In this document: piece after piece, positions 1 through 12,423 of the stretch
How positions within the stretch are numbered: the stretch's first letter is position 1
Layout: every line of letters begins with the position of its first letter
DNA from: Amoebidium appalachense
Taxonomy: Eukaryota; Ichthyosporea
Assembly: GCA_963693365.1 (NCBI GenBank)
Contig: CAVNZM010000003.1
Coordinates: 15,438,001 to 15,502,000 of the forward strand
Direction of reading: 5' to 3'
DNA length: 64,000 nucleotides
Translations under genes and position numbers: made by a program
Notes under the pieces: model-generated
Seen by the model: the letters and a program-made list of their open reading frames with translations, nothing else
The model's database searches: none
What the model was told of the DNA's origin: nothing

Positions 1-63
1 TTAGAGGGTGGGGTGGGGTGGAGGGGGGGAGGGGGGGGGGGGGAGGGGGGGCAGGGATTGCAC

Positions 64-253
64 CTGGCCGGCCCATTTGAGTGGAGCTGCCGCATGCCAA
101 TTGATGACCAAAATGGGCAGGGAAAATAGGCCCAAGATCAGCATCGCTAGGGGGGTGGAGAGGTGAGTGAGTGTGGAGTGGGTGAGTTGAGACACGGGGG
201 CCACCTGATGGAGTGAAAGGCATTTGGTAGAAGTAAGGGGGTGAGTGGGTGAG

Positions 254-292
<39 letters not shown>

Positions 293-771
293 TCGAAGGA
301 GGAAAAGGGGTAAGTGGGGAAGGGGTGATGGTGGTGGTGTAGGATGAGAAGGAGGGGGCGAGGGGCAGTGCTTGTTTGGGTTGAGGAGAGGGAGGAAGGC
401 AAAGGGGAGGAGGGGGGAAGGGGGGTTTTTGTGATGATTCGCAGTTGTGGTTTGAGTGTTTGAGTTACGCGTATTGTTAAGTAAGGAGATCGATAGAGTG
501 ACTGGGGGACCGGGGGGTATTGGGATTTTGGCTGCGGGAAGGGGGGTGAGAATTTGGGTTGGTGGGTGGGGGAGGTGCGTGTGTGTGTGTGGGAGGGGGG
601 GGGGGGAGGGGGGGGGGGAGGGGGGGGGGGGGGGGGAATAGGGGAAGGTGGGGGAAGAGGGGTTTTTACACAACACCTCTTTGAGCCCAGACACCAACTT
701 GTATTCTCTGGCCGGCACCATATGCCTGGGCACACAGTGTATCCATGGCAGTGGCTGTGTGTGTGTGCGTG

Positions 772-853
<82 letters not shown>

Positions 854-1416
854 TCAAACCCAAAAAACCGTTAAAAAAAATCAATCTGCGGGTGACACCT
901 TTGAAGGTAGACACAGCATGTGTCTTGTGTCTTCCTTTGGCTTCCACCCATTTACATACCTAATGTGATTGCAGATTTAGGTCAAACCTTCATTCAGGAC
1001 AATTACCTCCCTGGTTGTGACTCGTTCGCCTAAGGATGTGCATGCGTGTAATGGATAAAATGTTATGTATGGGCACCCGCGCCCACTTAGAAACCCTCGG
1101 GCTTTTGTGTGTGTGGTATGGGTGGGTGTGGGTGGGTGGCTGTTGTAGGGAGGGGGGGAGGACTCACTCAGACCAATGCCAACGGAGAGACCTGTTACGT
1201 TCATAAACTGCAGAAGGTGTAGGTTAGGTGTGTGTGTGTCCTGGAGGTTGAGTTCAGGCCCCGGAAGGGGGGAGGAGGGGGGGGGGGAGGATGATGGTGG
1301 TAGTAGACGGAGAGGAAGGGTGGGAGAGCTTTTTTTTGTCTTTTTTTGTTTTTTTTCTCAGGCTGTGTGCTGGTATGTATGTGTGGGTGAGCGGGGTGTC
1401 AGTGTTAGAGTGTAAA

Positions 1417-1509
<93 letters not shown>

Positions 1510-4059
1510 GGGTGTGGGTGTTTGTGTGAGTGTGTGTGTGAGGGGGTAGTTGTTTGGGGTTGGGTGTGAGTGTATGCGGGTGTGTGGGTGTGTTCCGGTG
1601 TGCGTAGGTGTGTGGGGGCGTTTGTGTGTCTACAAATGGGTTGAGAGTGGGCAGAAGACTGCAAGGGGAGGAAGAGGGGGGGAGGAGGGGGAGGGGGGGG
1701 GGGGGGGGGGTTTGTGGTAGCTGCGCCTATCCGTGTGCTTAGGCATGGGTAAGAGAGGGGAGGGAGGAGGATGGGGGGGTTATGGTTCTAGAGATAAACT
1801 CGGGCTGGCTAAAGGGACCCCCCCCCCCCCCCCCCCCCCCCAAAAAAAAAGGAGAAAAGAGAAAACGAAACGAAAAAGAAAGAGGGAAGGAACACACCCA
1901 GTCCGCTTGGGTTGACTACTATCTATAGATGACTCGCGTAGTACACGAACAAGCCAAACCAGAAGAGAAAGTTAAAATTTCGTTTCATTTACCCCTACAC
2001 CCAGGTCCCTGTCTCTTTGCTTTTTCGTGCTAGAAATGTGCATGGGTGCATTGGTCAGCAGTGCTAACGATGATGGGTTGGAGGGGGGAAGGGCAGGCGT
2101 GCGGGGGGGGGGGGGGGGGGGGGGGTTACCATAGCGCCTATTGCTGCGCCATCCAGATATTCCATTTTAGGAAGGTGGCCTAGAAACATGGACGTCACTA
2201 TGGGGGGGGACAGCTCGAGAATGAAAGTGAGCACCTGCATGTTGGGTGGACGAGATATGACAGGCGTGAGATATGCCTGTTTGTGTGTTATTTTGTCAAA
2301 GAGCACAAGTAGCCACTATATATTAAAAAAGTTTTAATATTGTAGTGTGATTGGACATTTTGAGACAGTACCGGGGGTCATTGGCGTTGGTTGTACTTCG
2401 ACATAGGCACCAAGGCAAACAAAAAAATGACGGTGTCTCTATGACCGGTGTACGAGAAGAGTGACCTTCAAGTATTTGTGAATTTTAATGAAATCACTAG
2501 ATTCGTGAGAATAGATGATCTTTCAACATGGCTGGATATTTAAAGGGGTTTCTTTTGGACATCAGGGTCGAGTTAGACCCGAAATCGATCTACGCTTAGG
2601 AGAATTTAGGCCTGACCCGAAAAGGCCCCATAAATCGACCTAAGAGAAACCCCCTTTAAACCGCATCGTTGGTGGTACATGGAAAGCGCAAGAAGGCGAC
2701 CACTTTACATACTGGTGTCTGTAATATAGTAATACCGTGAGATGACATTGCATTATAGTTTCATAATTGAAAACAATCATCGGTGAGGGCTAAAGGTAAT
2801 AAGGTGGGGAGGTGGGGAGGTAAATGTAGAGGAGGTGGAGAAGGTGGGGGGAGGGGGGGGGGGGGGGGGGGGGGGGGGGAGAGGGGGGGGGGGGGAGACA
2901 TGTAACTTACACTAACAGTGTTCAAATCATGAGTATTTGGGGTCAGGGGGGTAGGGAAATTGGAGGGGAAGGGGGGAGGTCGAGTGCGGGGGGGTGGGGA
3001 GGGGAAGAGGAAGGGGTGTCGAGGGGCGAGGGGGGGGGGAGGGGCCGGGGGGGGGGGGGGGGGGGGGGGGGGGAGGTACGGAAGGTAGGTAGAGGATGTG
3101 TGTGTACTGGGAGAGGAGGCGGGTGGGTGGGTGGGTGGGGGGGAGGGGGGCGCGGGGGGGGGCACACACAACCGGCCAGGTAAGGGAGCCCAGAATTTTG
3201 AGTTCATGTTTGTAGTCTAGGGTGTTGGGGTCTAGGGAGAAGAACTGCTCATCCCCACTGGATGACTCCGTCACCTATATATGGTCACAAGAGGGGGTGG
3301 GGGGGGGGATAGGGGGTGTTGGCGTGTGTATGTGGGGGGTTCAAGGGGGGGGTAGGGGGAGGGGGGGGAGGACGGAGGGAAGGAAACGAGAACGAGAAGG
3401 GAAGGTTGGGGATGACGTGTCGAGGAAAAGCGTGACAGGGAGAGAAAGGAGGGAGAAGAGAATGTGGGGGGGGGGGGGGGGGGGGGGGGCAAACTTGCAT
3501 GTGGTCAGCAGGGCGGTTACTCCTCCCCCCCCCCCTTCCCCCCCCCCCCCCCCGCCTGCAAAATAATAATAATCATTTAATAATGATAATAAAACAAATA
3601 GAAACTTGCATAGACTGGGTGGAGTGTCCATTCCTCATGATCACAAAGCTACCTAGCCACTCAGGCACATGTGCATGTTAATGGAACATTTAAACTGGTA
3701 CTCAGGAAATGACACTACTAACAAGTTCCTTACATTGTCCTCTTTCCCCACTCGCGCCCTCGACCCCCCCTTCCCCCTACCGGCCCCCTCCTCCTTCTTT
3801 TGAATGGGCAGTCTGAAGAACGTTGTGACATGTGTCCAGTTGCACGCTCACACACATCGGCAAAGACCACACACTGATTTGTGGGCACAAACACACAAAC
3901 ACATACGCACACACACTAGCACCGGGAGCTGCGCACGCACACACGCATGCACGCCTACAGAACAGTAACTCAACCGCAAACACATACAAGCATGCACACG
4001 CACACACATGTGGCACGCACGTGGACGCGCGCACGCGCGTGCGCGCACGCACGCAAGCG

Positions 4060-4106
<47 letters not shown>

Positions 4107-4204
4107 GCACGCATGCACGCACACACTCACGCGCGCACACACATCCAAGCACGCACGCACGTACACGCGCACACATACTGATACACTGTGTGACACACAC
4201 ACAT

Positions 4205-4243
<39 letters not shown>

Positions 4244-4420
4244 CACACATACGCGCACGCACACACACACACACACACACACGCACACACACACACACAC
4301 ACGCAGACAGACACAGACACAGACACGCACACACACCTCGTCCTTGCCCAGGAAAACGTCCTCCGACAGTGACTGTCTGAGCAGGCGCACCGTCAACTTT
4401 GTGTCTTCATTGATTGTCAT
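64..4420 (-). CDS. MATE-family (multidrug and toxin extrusion) transporter, 5' part, copy A
   Basis: Six exons join in frame on the minus strand: 4420-4337 (start ATG), 3274-3173, 2234-2130, 1207-1168, 754-677 and 146-64; phases are 0,0,0,1,1,0 and all junctions are GT-AG. They encode about 163 residues: an acidic N-terminus, a stretch ending [14 protein letters not shown], then [19 protein letters not shown], the segment [13 protein letters not shown] joined to [15 protein letters not shown], then VGVWAQR, then the hydrophobic [15 protein letters not shown]. The A-DTLC-QA-GA...-G-Q-R block and the GHL motif are hallmarks of eukaryotic MATE proteins, which are 12-helix antiporters exporting cationic drugs or organic compounds in exchange for H+ or Na+. 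What is seen is roughly the first third of the protein; the rest lies beyond the left edge. Exon 5 is preceded on the sense strand by a long (CA)n tract reaching its acceptor, and exon 1 is followed by a GT-rich tract. Family assignment is firm, the substrate unknown. Confidence 0.82.
255..291. repeat. Poly-G run (about 37 nt)
   Basis: Uninterrupted G homopolymer in the presumed MATE copy A intron between 146 and 677. It is a likely G-quadruplex former and length-unstable. Confidence 0.9.
756..851. repeat. (GT)n microsatellite ending at a MATE splice acceptor
   Basis: Near-perfect GT repeat. On the minus (sense) strand it is a (CA)n tract that runs into the CAG acceptor of the MATE exon starting at 754. 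The orthologous tract in copy B (13671-13763) sits at the same place. Confidence 0.9.
1420..1505. repeat. (GT)n microsatellite in MATE intron
   Basis: About 85 nt of GT repeat followed by degenerate GT/GGGT sequence to about 1640, inside the intron between exons 2234-2130 and 1207-1168. Confidence 0.9.
2540..2664. repeat. Fold-back element with about 18-bp inverted ends
   Basis: The left end reads TTTAAAGGGGTTTCTT and the right end is its near-perfect inverse (AAGAGAAACCCCCTTTAAA read forwards). The ends enclose about 90 bp holding two further related pieces (GACCCGAAA twice; ATCGA near each end). This layout is that of a small MITE-like insertion in a MATE intron. Confidence 0.55.
3843..4336. 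repeat. CA/CG-rich dinucleotide block
   Basis: Nearly 500 nt of CA repeats with CG interruptions. On the sense strand of MATE copy A this is a GT-rich tract beginning exactly at the donor of exon 4420-4337. Confidence 0.85.
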
Positions 4421-5277
4421 CTTCTTTCAAGCCCTTCAGTGGTTGCACTGCCACGTTCACCAAACACGTGTTAGGTACTAGTTCTCATTGTATTGGATGA
4501 TATTCGAGATGTGAATATTAGATTTAAGACGTGCAGTTTTTCAGAAGAAAAATATTTATCCGGATCCTGTTCTTACGCCCGATATAAAGAAATTGCCCTA
4601 ACACTGTTAGTGCAAAAAAATGGCAGCCACATCGAAGGAGCCAATATTCGATTTCAGGTTTAAAACATGTGCTACCTGAGGTTGGTTGGTTTACAGTACA
4701 CGGCCTATATTTTGGGAAACGGTGGGAGCACTGCCCCTCGTGTGCATGTATGGTGAGTTTGCTTTCAGGGTGCACACTGACATGAAGGAAGTGAATAAAC
4801 TGAAATCATTCACATAAATAAGTAATGTTTTAAGAGTTTTAAGTTTCTAAGTTTCAAGAGAGGAATACATAAGAAAAAATAAATCTCGGGCTCTCCTTTT
4901 GCCAATAGCCCTGTACAGTTGGAAAAAAAGGGCAAGGTTCAACTGTTCCAAACATCGGGGGGGAGGGGGGGGGGGAGGGAGGGGGGTGCTGAACAAGAGG
5001 TTTCTACCTTACTTTTTTGTGTGTGTGTGTGTGTTTTTGGTGGAACACGACTAGTCTTTAGTAGATGACACTGGGAGGAATGTAATGTTTAGACCGTGAA
5101 CCATTTGTATGTAGCGGCTGTGACGAGGTGTCGGCATCAAGGCCAACAGTACAACACTTCGACCCAACAAGATACACATCTTGAAAAACGACGTTACAAT
5201 TATACTGTTTGAAATTCCGACATGTTTTGAAGAAGTCCTACAAAATTTGAGTAACATGAAGATCACTGAACAGCACC
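4421..5277. other. Upstream region of MATE copy A, no gene seen
   Basis: AT-richer sequence than its surroundings, expected to hold the MATE 5' UTR and promoter. The stretch 4689-4752 is related to 32985-33050 (a dispersed repeat). A G-run lies at about 4960-4986 and a short GT repeat at 5021-5033. No convincing exon. Confidence 0.6.
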
Positions 5278-5515
5278 CGGAAAAAAGAAAAAAGAAAAGA
5301 AAAAAGAAGAAGAATGAAAAGGAAAGGAAAGCAAGAAAGAAGAAAGAAAAAGAAAAGGAAAAAAAGAAGAAAAAAGAGAAAGAAAGAAAAAGAACAGGAA
5401 AAAAGGGAAGAAGGAAAAAAAGAAATGAAATAAAGAAAAAGGAAAAGGAAAAAATAAGGAAAGAATGAATAAAAGTGAAAGAAAAGAAGGAAAGAAAGAG
5501 AGAAAAGAAAACCGA
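5278..5515. repeat. Purine-only (A/G) tract
   Basis: About 240 nt made almost entirely of A and G (GAAA/GGAAA mixtures). It yields spurious Lys/Glu-rich or Phe/Ser-rich frames. Such a homopurine tract can form triplex DNA. Confidence 0.85.
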
Positions 5516-5599
5516 GGGACCGACATGAACACTCACCACGGAACCAGTTAGCCCTTACCCAGGTCATAGCAGGCCCTTTGAAGAATCTGGTGCGGGTGT

Positions 5600-5832
5600 G
5601 AATACAATTATCTGCACAGCTTTAAGCACGTGTCGACAATATCTATGTGTGGTTACAATCACGTGCACAGCTCTAAACACGTGTCGTAATATCGATGTGT
5701 GGATATAATCACGTGCACAGCTCTAAACACGTGTCGACATATCGATGTGTGGTTATAATCACGTGCACAGCTCTCAACACGTGTCCGACATGTCGATGTG
5801 TGGCTATATAATCACGTGCTCTCAACACGTAA
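5600..5832. repeat. About 50-bp tandem repeat, four copies plus a partial, rich in CACGTG
   Basis: Units begin at 5613, 5664, 5714 and 5764, with a partial unit near 5817. Each contains TGCACAGCT, an AACACGTG or AGCACGTG box, and a ...CGATGTGTGG segment followed by AATCACGTG. The CACGTG palindrome therefore recurs roughly twice per unit. No coding sense. Confidence 0.85.
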
Positions 5833-5938
5833 CGAACAACATACTAAAGTTGCATGCCATGATGGGGATCCATATGCCATGCCCCCAGTCGTGTAGGCCT
5901 ATGCAGCTCTGCAGATTTACTTTTTTTTTTTTTTGGGT

Positions 5939-5988
<50 letters not shown>
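5939..5988. repeat. Poly-G run (about 50 nt) preceded by poly-T
   Basis: A T-run at about 5921-5934 is followed by a short linker and about 50 G. A second G-run lies at 6210-6239. Confidence 0.9.
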
Positions 5989-5989
<1 letters not shown>

Positions 5990-6209
5990 TTTTCACAGTT
6001 GTTTTTTTCTCTATCAGAGAGTTTCTTCAACACTCCCCTGCAGCTGACGACATGCATGCACTATGATATATATGTACATGTCAGCCTGACCGTAGCTACA
6101 GTGACTAGTACTGTACTCCACGCATGCACACGGCGCGGCAGCGCACGGCCCGCAGATGAGTCGTTTTGAATGTTGCAAATAAAAGTCATGCGGAAATATA
6201 AAACCCCGT

Positions 6210-6240
<31 letters not shown>

Positions 6241-6733
6241 GTTGTGCGCGAACGGAAAAACCTCAACCCGTCAGTGTTGGCTGTACAGCTATTTACACGC
6301 AGGCTTCAGATAATTTTCACGCGAGAGAGCAAAACCGGAACACTTCTTGAAATAATAAGTTGCCCTTCAAAACTTGCTATATTCATAGCTGCAGGCATAC
6401 AGACAGTTATCATCGCCGTATAAGTACCCGCTAACAAAAATATCAGTGGAATGTGTTTATACATGCCGTTTCCTGATAACCATTATACCTGACCAATCGC
6501 AGGGTCTGATAAATATTTATCTTTTAACCCACGTATTTAATTCTTCCAGCCCATTTGTCCCAAATACTGTATGCATTATTCTCTTAGTTTCCTTAGCACC
6601 TTCGTGTAATTTTTCTAATACCAAGTGGCACCTAACAGAGTGCAGACGGTGTCGCGACGGAACACAGCGAGGAACACACACAGAATTTTGCAAACGGAGC
6701 TGTCAGTGCTATATCACACGAACCTTGACATGA

Positions 6734-6790
6734 TAATTACGTTAAGTGTACATAATTACGTTAAGTGTACATAATTACGTTAAGTGTACA
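6734..6790. repeat. Perfect 19-bp tandem repeat, three copies
   Basis: The unit TAATTACGTTAAGTGTACA is repeated at 6734, 6753 and 6772 without change. It lies in AT-rich spacer and contains a TTACGTTAA-like near-palindrome. Confidence 0.9.
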
Positions 6791-6956
6791 TACCAGAGGA
6801 TAAAAGTAAACAATAATTACACAGTGCGCAGCTCTCTCGCACAGCTAGACAAACTAAGCGATCTAGAAAATCACTAACAGAGAAAATAAACTAAAAATTT
6901 ATACACTAACCGATACACAATAAACACTACTACGCCAAAGGGGAGAATATCTAATT

Positions 6957-7061
6957 GGGGTTTACGCTGTTTACTCGACGCAAAGAGAGACCAGTCTCAG
7001 GTATGGCCCAGTTTTTGCTCGGAATATCCCCTCAGCGGTAGATCAAGATCTCACACAGACC
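6957..7061 (+). repeat. Dispersed repeat, copy 1
   Basis: About 100 bp with strong similarity to 50525-50625, sharing the core TTTACTCGACGCAAAGAGAG (GACG/GAGG variant), then CCAGTCTCAGGTATGG and TTTTTGCTCGGAA. No frame is conserved, so it is presumably a transposable element fragment. Confidence 0.8.
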
Positions 7062-7342
7062 AATCAGATTTCAGATTCGCTCTCTGCCAAATACCAAACC
7101 GTTAAAGCAACATTCCACACTGCATGGTGTCATGCGGACACACATGCCATGATGCCACGAATCCCCACGATGTGGCACAGCCAGACCGAAGGAACGAGAA
7201 CAAAGCACGCCCGGCCGCCTGATGCGAACACGATAAAGCAATATTCCGGCCTTCCGGACAGGATTTTTTTTTCATTTATCTATATCCAACAGTTTTTAAT
7301 TTTTTTACTGAGGCCTAGCTAGGTCACGGGTTGGCCACTTAC

Positions 7343-7426
7343 GCACGGCGCGGGCGGCGCGCCAGTCATGATCAGGCAGTCCAAGCCCGGGATCGAAGAA
7401 GACGGAAGCGCCGCAGTGTGTGCCTG
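7343..7426 (-). CDS. Possible orphan exon, faint PfkB-kinase-like motif
   Basis: On the minus strand an 84-nt phase 1-1 open segment lies between an acceptor (GCGCAG) and a consensus donor (GTAAGT). It encodes AGTHCGASVFFDPGLGLPDH and then WRAARAV. The AxVFFDPG string resembles the segment of PfkB/ribokinase-family sugar kinases near their substrate pocket, but no other exon of such a kinase was found nearby. It may be a gene fragment or coincidence. Confidence 0.2.
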
Positions 7427-7647
7427 CTGCGCAGGCGTCAAAGAAAGTTATCACACGGTGTGTTTGGTCTAGCTGGACTTGGTCTAAACTTATATTATGG
7501 GGTTTCAATCTCTCCTCCCCCCCCCCCCCCCCACCCACCCACCTTTCCCCTATCCGGATCCCCCCCTCGCCCCCCCCCCCCCCCCCCCCCCCCCGGCCTA
7601 CACACACACCCAAGCAGCAGGTACACGGATTCTGAGATCTCTGAGAC

Positions 7648-8160
<513 letters not shown>

Positions 8161-8458
8161 TATAGCCTCTTGGTCTGTCTCACTCTCTCTCTCGATCCGA
8201 GCAAGGCTCTCGCTCTCTCCGAGACTCCCCCTCCCCCTCTCCCCCCTCTCAGGTTCTCACCCGTACCACGCGTCCCCTCTCTGCCCTCCCTCCCCTCCCC
8301 CCTCCCTCGTTCAACCAGTGGCACTTCGCCCCCCAGGCACCCTCCACCTTCTCTTTTTTCACTTTTGAATAATAATTGCTTGGGCTTTCTTTTCTGCGGG
8401 TTCTTCCGAATGTCTGCATATCCGGGCATGCTTCCTACTTTCTCATCATGATCCATAT

Positions 8459-8503
<45 letters not shown>

Positions 8504-8689
8504 ACACACACACACCCCTCCCCCATCCTCCCCCCAACAGCTTGCAGCCAAACATACAGCCTGAGTCACCACTGTAACGCTTCGCGGACACAAGCACATG
8601 AGCCCCGGGGATTGGGTTTATGGATACTGCACACACTAAAAGTCACGGTGCTCAGTACATTTCACATTTCCATTTTCAGTTTCATTTTC

Positions 8690-8865
8690 ATGTATCCTTT
8701 TTTTTAGCTTTACTCGGAATTTATGGGAATAATTCGAACTCAAGTGTTCAACGAGATCTTCTGTTTCATGGCATAAGCTTCCCCCTTAAATTTACCTGCA
8801 GTGCGTTGTGTTGTGTCTGGAGTTATTTGGGGTAGCTTGGGTAGTGGTTCAGGCACTTCCTAAAG
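8690..8865 (+). pseudogene. Stray duplicate of CRYZL1-like exon 3 and flanking intron
   Basis: The stretch 8813-8862 repeats much of the exon at 20955-21039 (shared GTGTCTGGAGTTAT, GGGGTAG, TAGTGGTT, AGGCAC) with a TAGCTTGGG insertion that breaks the frame. Upstream, 8705-8735 (TTTACTCGGAATTTATGGGAA) resembles the intron just 5' of that exon at 20887-20911. It is a non-functional fragment of the oxidoreductase gene about 12 kb from its source. Confidence 0.65.
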
Positions 8866-8872
8866 AAATTTA

Positions 8873-8908
<36 letters not shown>

Positions 8909-10200
8909 AGAGAAAATAGATTAATGGAAAACGGAAATGGAGAAGGAAAGAAAGACGTGAAATAACAACCCCATTCCCCCAGACTGTCCCTTTCCCTTCA
9001 ACAAAATACCCTAAGAGAAATGTGCTGTGTGAAACTCGTGTGCATGGCTTTTCTCTTGCCAGCACTTATGTTAACTTATCTTTATAGCTCACATTATCCA
9101 GGACATTAGTGTACTGAATAAAAAAACAGCCTAAATAATAAATCTACTAAGTTACAATTGATAATATGATTTAACCCACTTCCGTTACGAACGATAGGGG
9201 TTTCTCAAGCGTTTCGGGTACTAATTATACCTAAGTCGTCATCTGCTCCGTGCCCACGAGCAGTTCTTATAGCTGATTGTATGCATGTTAGTATCTCGTT
9301 TGTTCATCACACCAAGTATTTCAACACACCCCCTCATGATCCCCAATACCCTTCCCCTTCGAATTCGATACATGTAAAGGGTCCCTGGCATGCAAATGAT
9401 GGAATGACAATAGATGGCAGCTTGCATTTACAGGGCTGTGTTTGATGCATCGTTTCAGGTAAACTCATCCTAATAGGCTGTATCATAGTCGTAGAACCTT
9501 TGTGAATATATATATATATGAAACTAAAGGGGTGTGAATTGCTCCCCAAACCGTTTTACAACTGTAAGCGTGTGGCAAAATTCTAATAGGCGAGTTTTGT
9601 GTGGCATAGAAGGCTGATATCTTTGTGCGAAAGCTTTCAGTGAAATACAAAGCTCAAGCGACTGATATATCTAAGTTACGTAAACCAAACAACAGCAGTG
9701 CTATACGGAGCAGAACTAACACACGAGAGAGCTAACAAAGTTAATGATCGATACAGAATTGACTTTTATTTGCGCCTTCGATTCCCTCTACTCGATCAAA
9801 TACACATCTGATACCGACACAACTTGCGGCAAACTTACGAACTGCTTGTCTTCCGGAGTATTGCACATACTGTTCGTGTTTACATTGGTCTCTAAGATAA
9901 AGGGACACATTCGAATACAGGCATTTCTAATATTCGTCTAATGGTTAACACTCCCAGAGCGAAGACGCAAAAGAGAAAGCAACTAAATTCAGCACATCCA
10001 ATCAGATTACGTCTATGGTTAGAATGGAATCTTGCAGCAGACCCCAAAGCGTATTCATATAATGTGTGTACACAACTATATTAATGATAGGCGTTACCAA
10101 TTTAACCGTAGAAAGAAACCACAAAGCTAATCAACCTATCACAATGAAGAGGGTAAAAACACAACACAACAGATAATTATACCCTAATCAGCTAGGTGTC
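8866..10200. other. Gene-free spacer
   Basis: A (GAAA)n run occurs at 8874-8908; the rest is unique AT-rich sequence. Short frames here have no recognisable motif or splice context. Confidence 0.55.
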
Positions 10201-10450
10201 CAGGTGTACGTGGATCTTCATGTACCCGTGCACACAGACACAGGGGGGACAGAGGGAGGGAGAGAGATAAAGGAGACGTGGGAGGTGGGGGGAAGGGGGG
10301 GGGGGGGAGGGGGGGAGGGGGGCGACGAGATAGAGAAAAGGGAAAGCACAAAGAGAGAAAACGAGAAACAGTGTGTGTGCCGGTGTGCGTGGCACGCCTT
10401 GCGTGCATATGTGTCCGGAGTCACGGTGTGTGTGTCCGGTGTGCTTGTAT

Positions 10451-10973
<523 letters not shown>

Positions 10974-12325
10974 ACTGTACTTGCGAAATGCATTTTTTTG
11001 GTGTGGGGGGGGGGGGGGGGGGGGGGGGGGGCGGGAGAGTGGCTCAGACACCGTAATTCCCGATCACTGTGTAGGCACTTCAGTCCTCGAGTAGACACAC
11101 CGTGACCTTGCGTGTTGTCACAGTAAGGCTTCCTGTGTTTCCTGACTGTGTGCAGGCATGTTCTGAATGCTTTACCCCTTATCTCTTTGCTTTTTAACGT
11201 ATGCATGCATACTTCAATTCCTTCCTTCTGAGTATTTCGCTCTTTTCGCCGTACGGTGTGCATTCATGGCAGCTGATGTTATATAAAAAGTTTTTTCTCC
11301 GAGTGGGTGCATGCATATCCTAGATGTTTAACCTCTTTTATTCGGGATGATTGGACTTCCGTGCACAAGCACAGAAAAGAGAAATAGGGGGGTGGGTGAG
11401 GAAGAAATGGAGGGTTTTGGAATTAATGTGTGCATGCCTAGCTGGAAAAGACCATGCTGATACAAAATCAGTTTGGAGGCAAATGCGAGTCTCAGTGTAG
11501 AATAGAGGGTGTTTAGGGGTGTGGACTCGGTAGGCAGTTGAGGTCATGTGTGACGTACCACAAAGGCACAGAGATAGAGGGCAATGGTTGGGCCAGCCCA
11601 AAGGCCCAAACAACAGGGACCCAGAAGGGACAACCCGAAAAGATTTGGAGGGGGGGATAAAAACATCTACTGAAAGGAAAAATCCTCAAAGTTATATGAG
11701 AAAGCAATAAAAAGAAAGGGATACGCAAAACAAAACGTCAAAAATCTAAGAAAGGCAGGTTCAAAGGGCAAACTTTGAAAGCAGGAACGAAAAAAGCTTA
11801 AGTTCAAATAATCATAGCATGCAGTGGTAAGATGCGGTGCAATAGAAACTGCTCGGTTTAGACCCTACCTGTTCCAGTTTGTTGATGAAATCTCTGCAAC
11901 CCCTATGTTTTTAACCCCACCCTAGGATCCCCCGTTTACGTAGTATTTCACGGGGTATCCTAGGGGAACTTCGGGCAGGAGAGGGGGGGGATATAAGTCA
12001 AAAACTGCTGCACGTACGCACGCACACACGCCCGTATGCAGGCAGGAAGGGACGCAGGCAGGCACGCGCACACTGGCACGCGCACAAACATACACACACA
12101 CATACGCACGCACGCACGCACGCACGCACACACGCACACACGCATACACACACACATGCACAGAACGCACAAAAAAAATATACACTGACACACACACACA
12201 CACAATCACACACACGCGCGCACATGCAAACACACCTTCTTCTGCACTTCGTACATGAATGTAAAGGGGATGGCAATCAGAGGATAGCGAGAAAACACCT
12301 GCGTTAAGTCTGCTACCTCCTCTGG

Positions 12326-12326
<1 letters not shown>

Positions 12327-12420
<94 letters not shown>
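12327..12420. repeat. (GT)n microsatellite abutting a MATE-B acceptor
   Basis: Read on the minus strand this is (CA)n running directly into CAG at the start of the exon at 12325-12236. Confidence 0.9.

Positions 12421-12423
<3 letters not shown>

Noticed and set aside
754-1664. Open frames coding Thr-His or Cys-Val repeats (also 3777-4420, 10204-11056, 13403-14598, 17399-18337, 45741-46685 and similar)
   Set aside because: They are translations of GT or CA microsatellites, open on both strands and in several frames, with no motif.
5181-5539. Lys/Glu-rich plus frame and Phe/Ser-rich minus frame
   Set aside because: Readings of a homopurine tract; compositionally trivial.
8540-8640. Minus-strand exon-like stretch INPIPGAHVLVSAKRYSGDS after a TGTGCAG
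   Set aside because: No family recognised, no partner exons, and the frame runs into G-run sequence without a clear donor.
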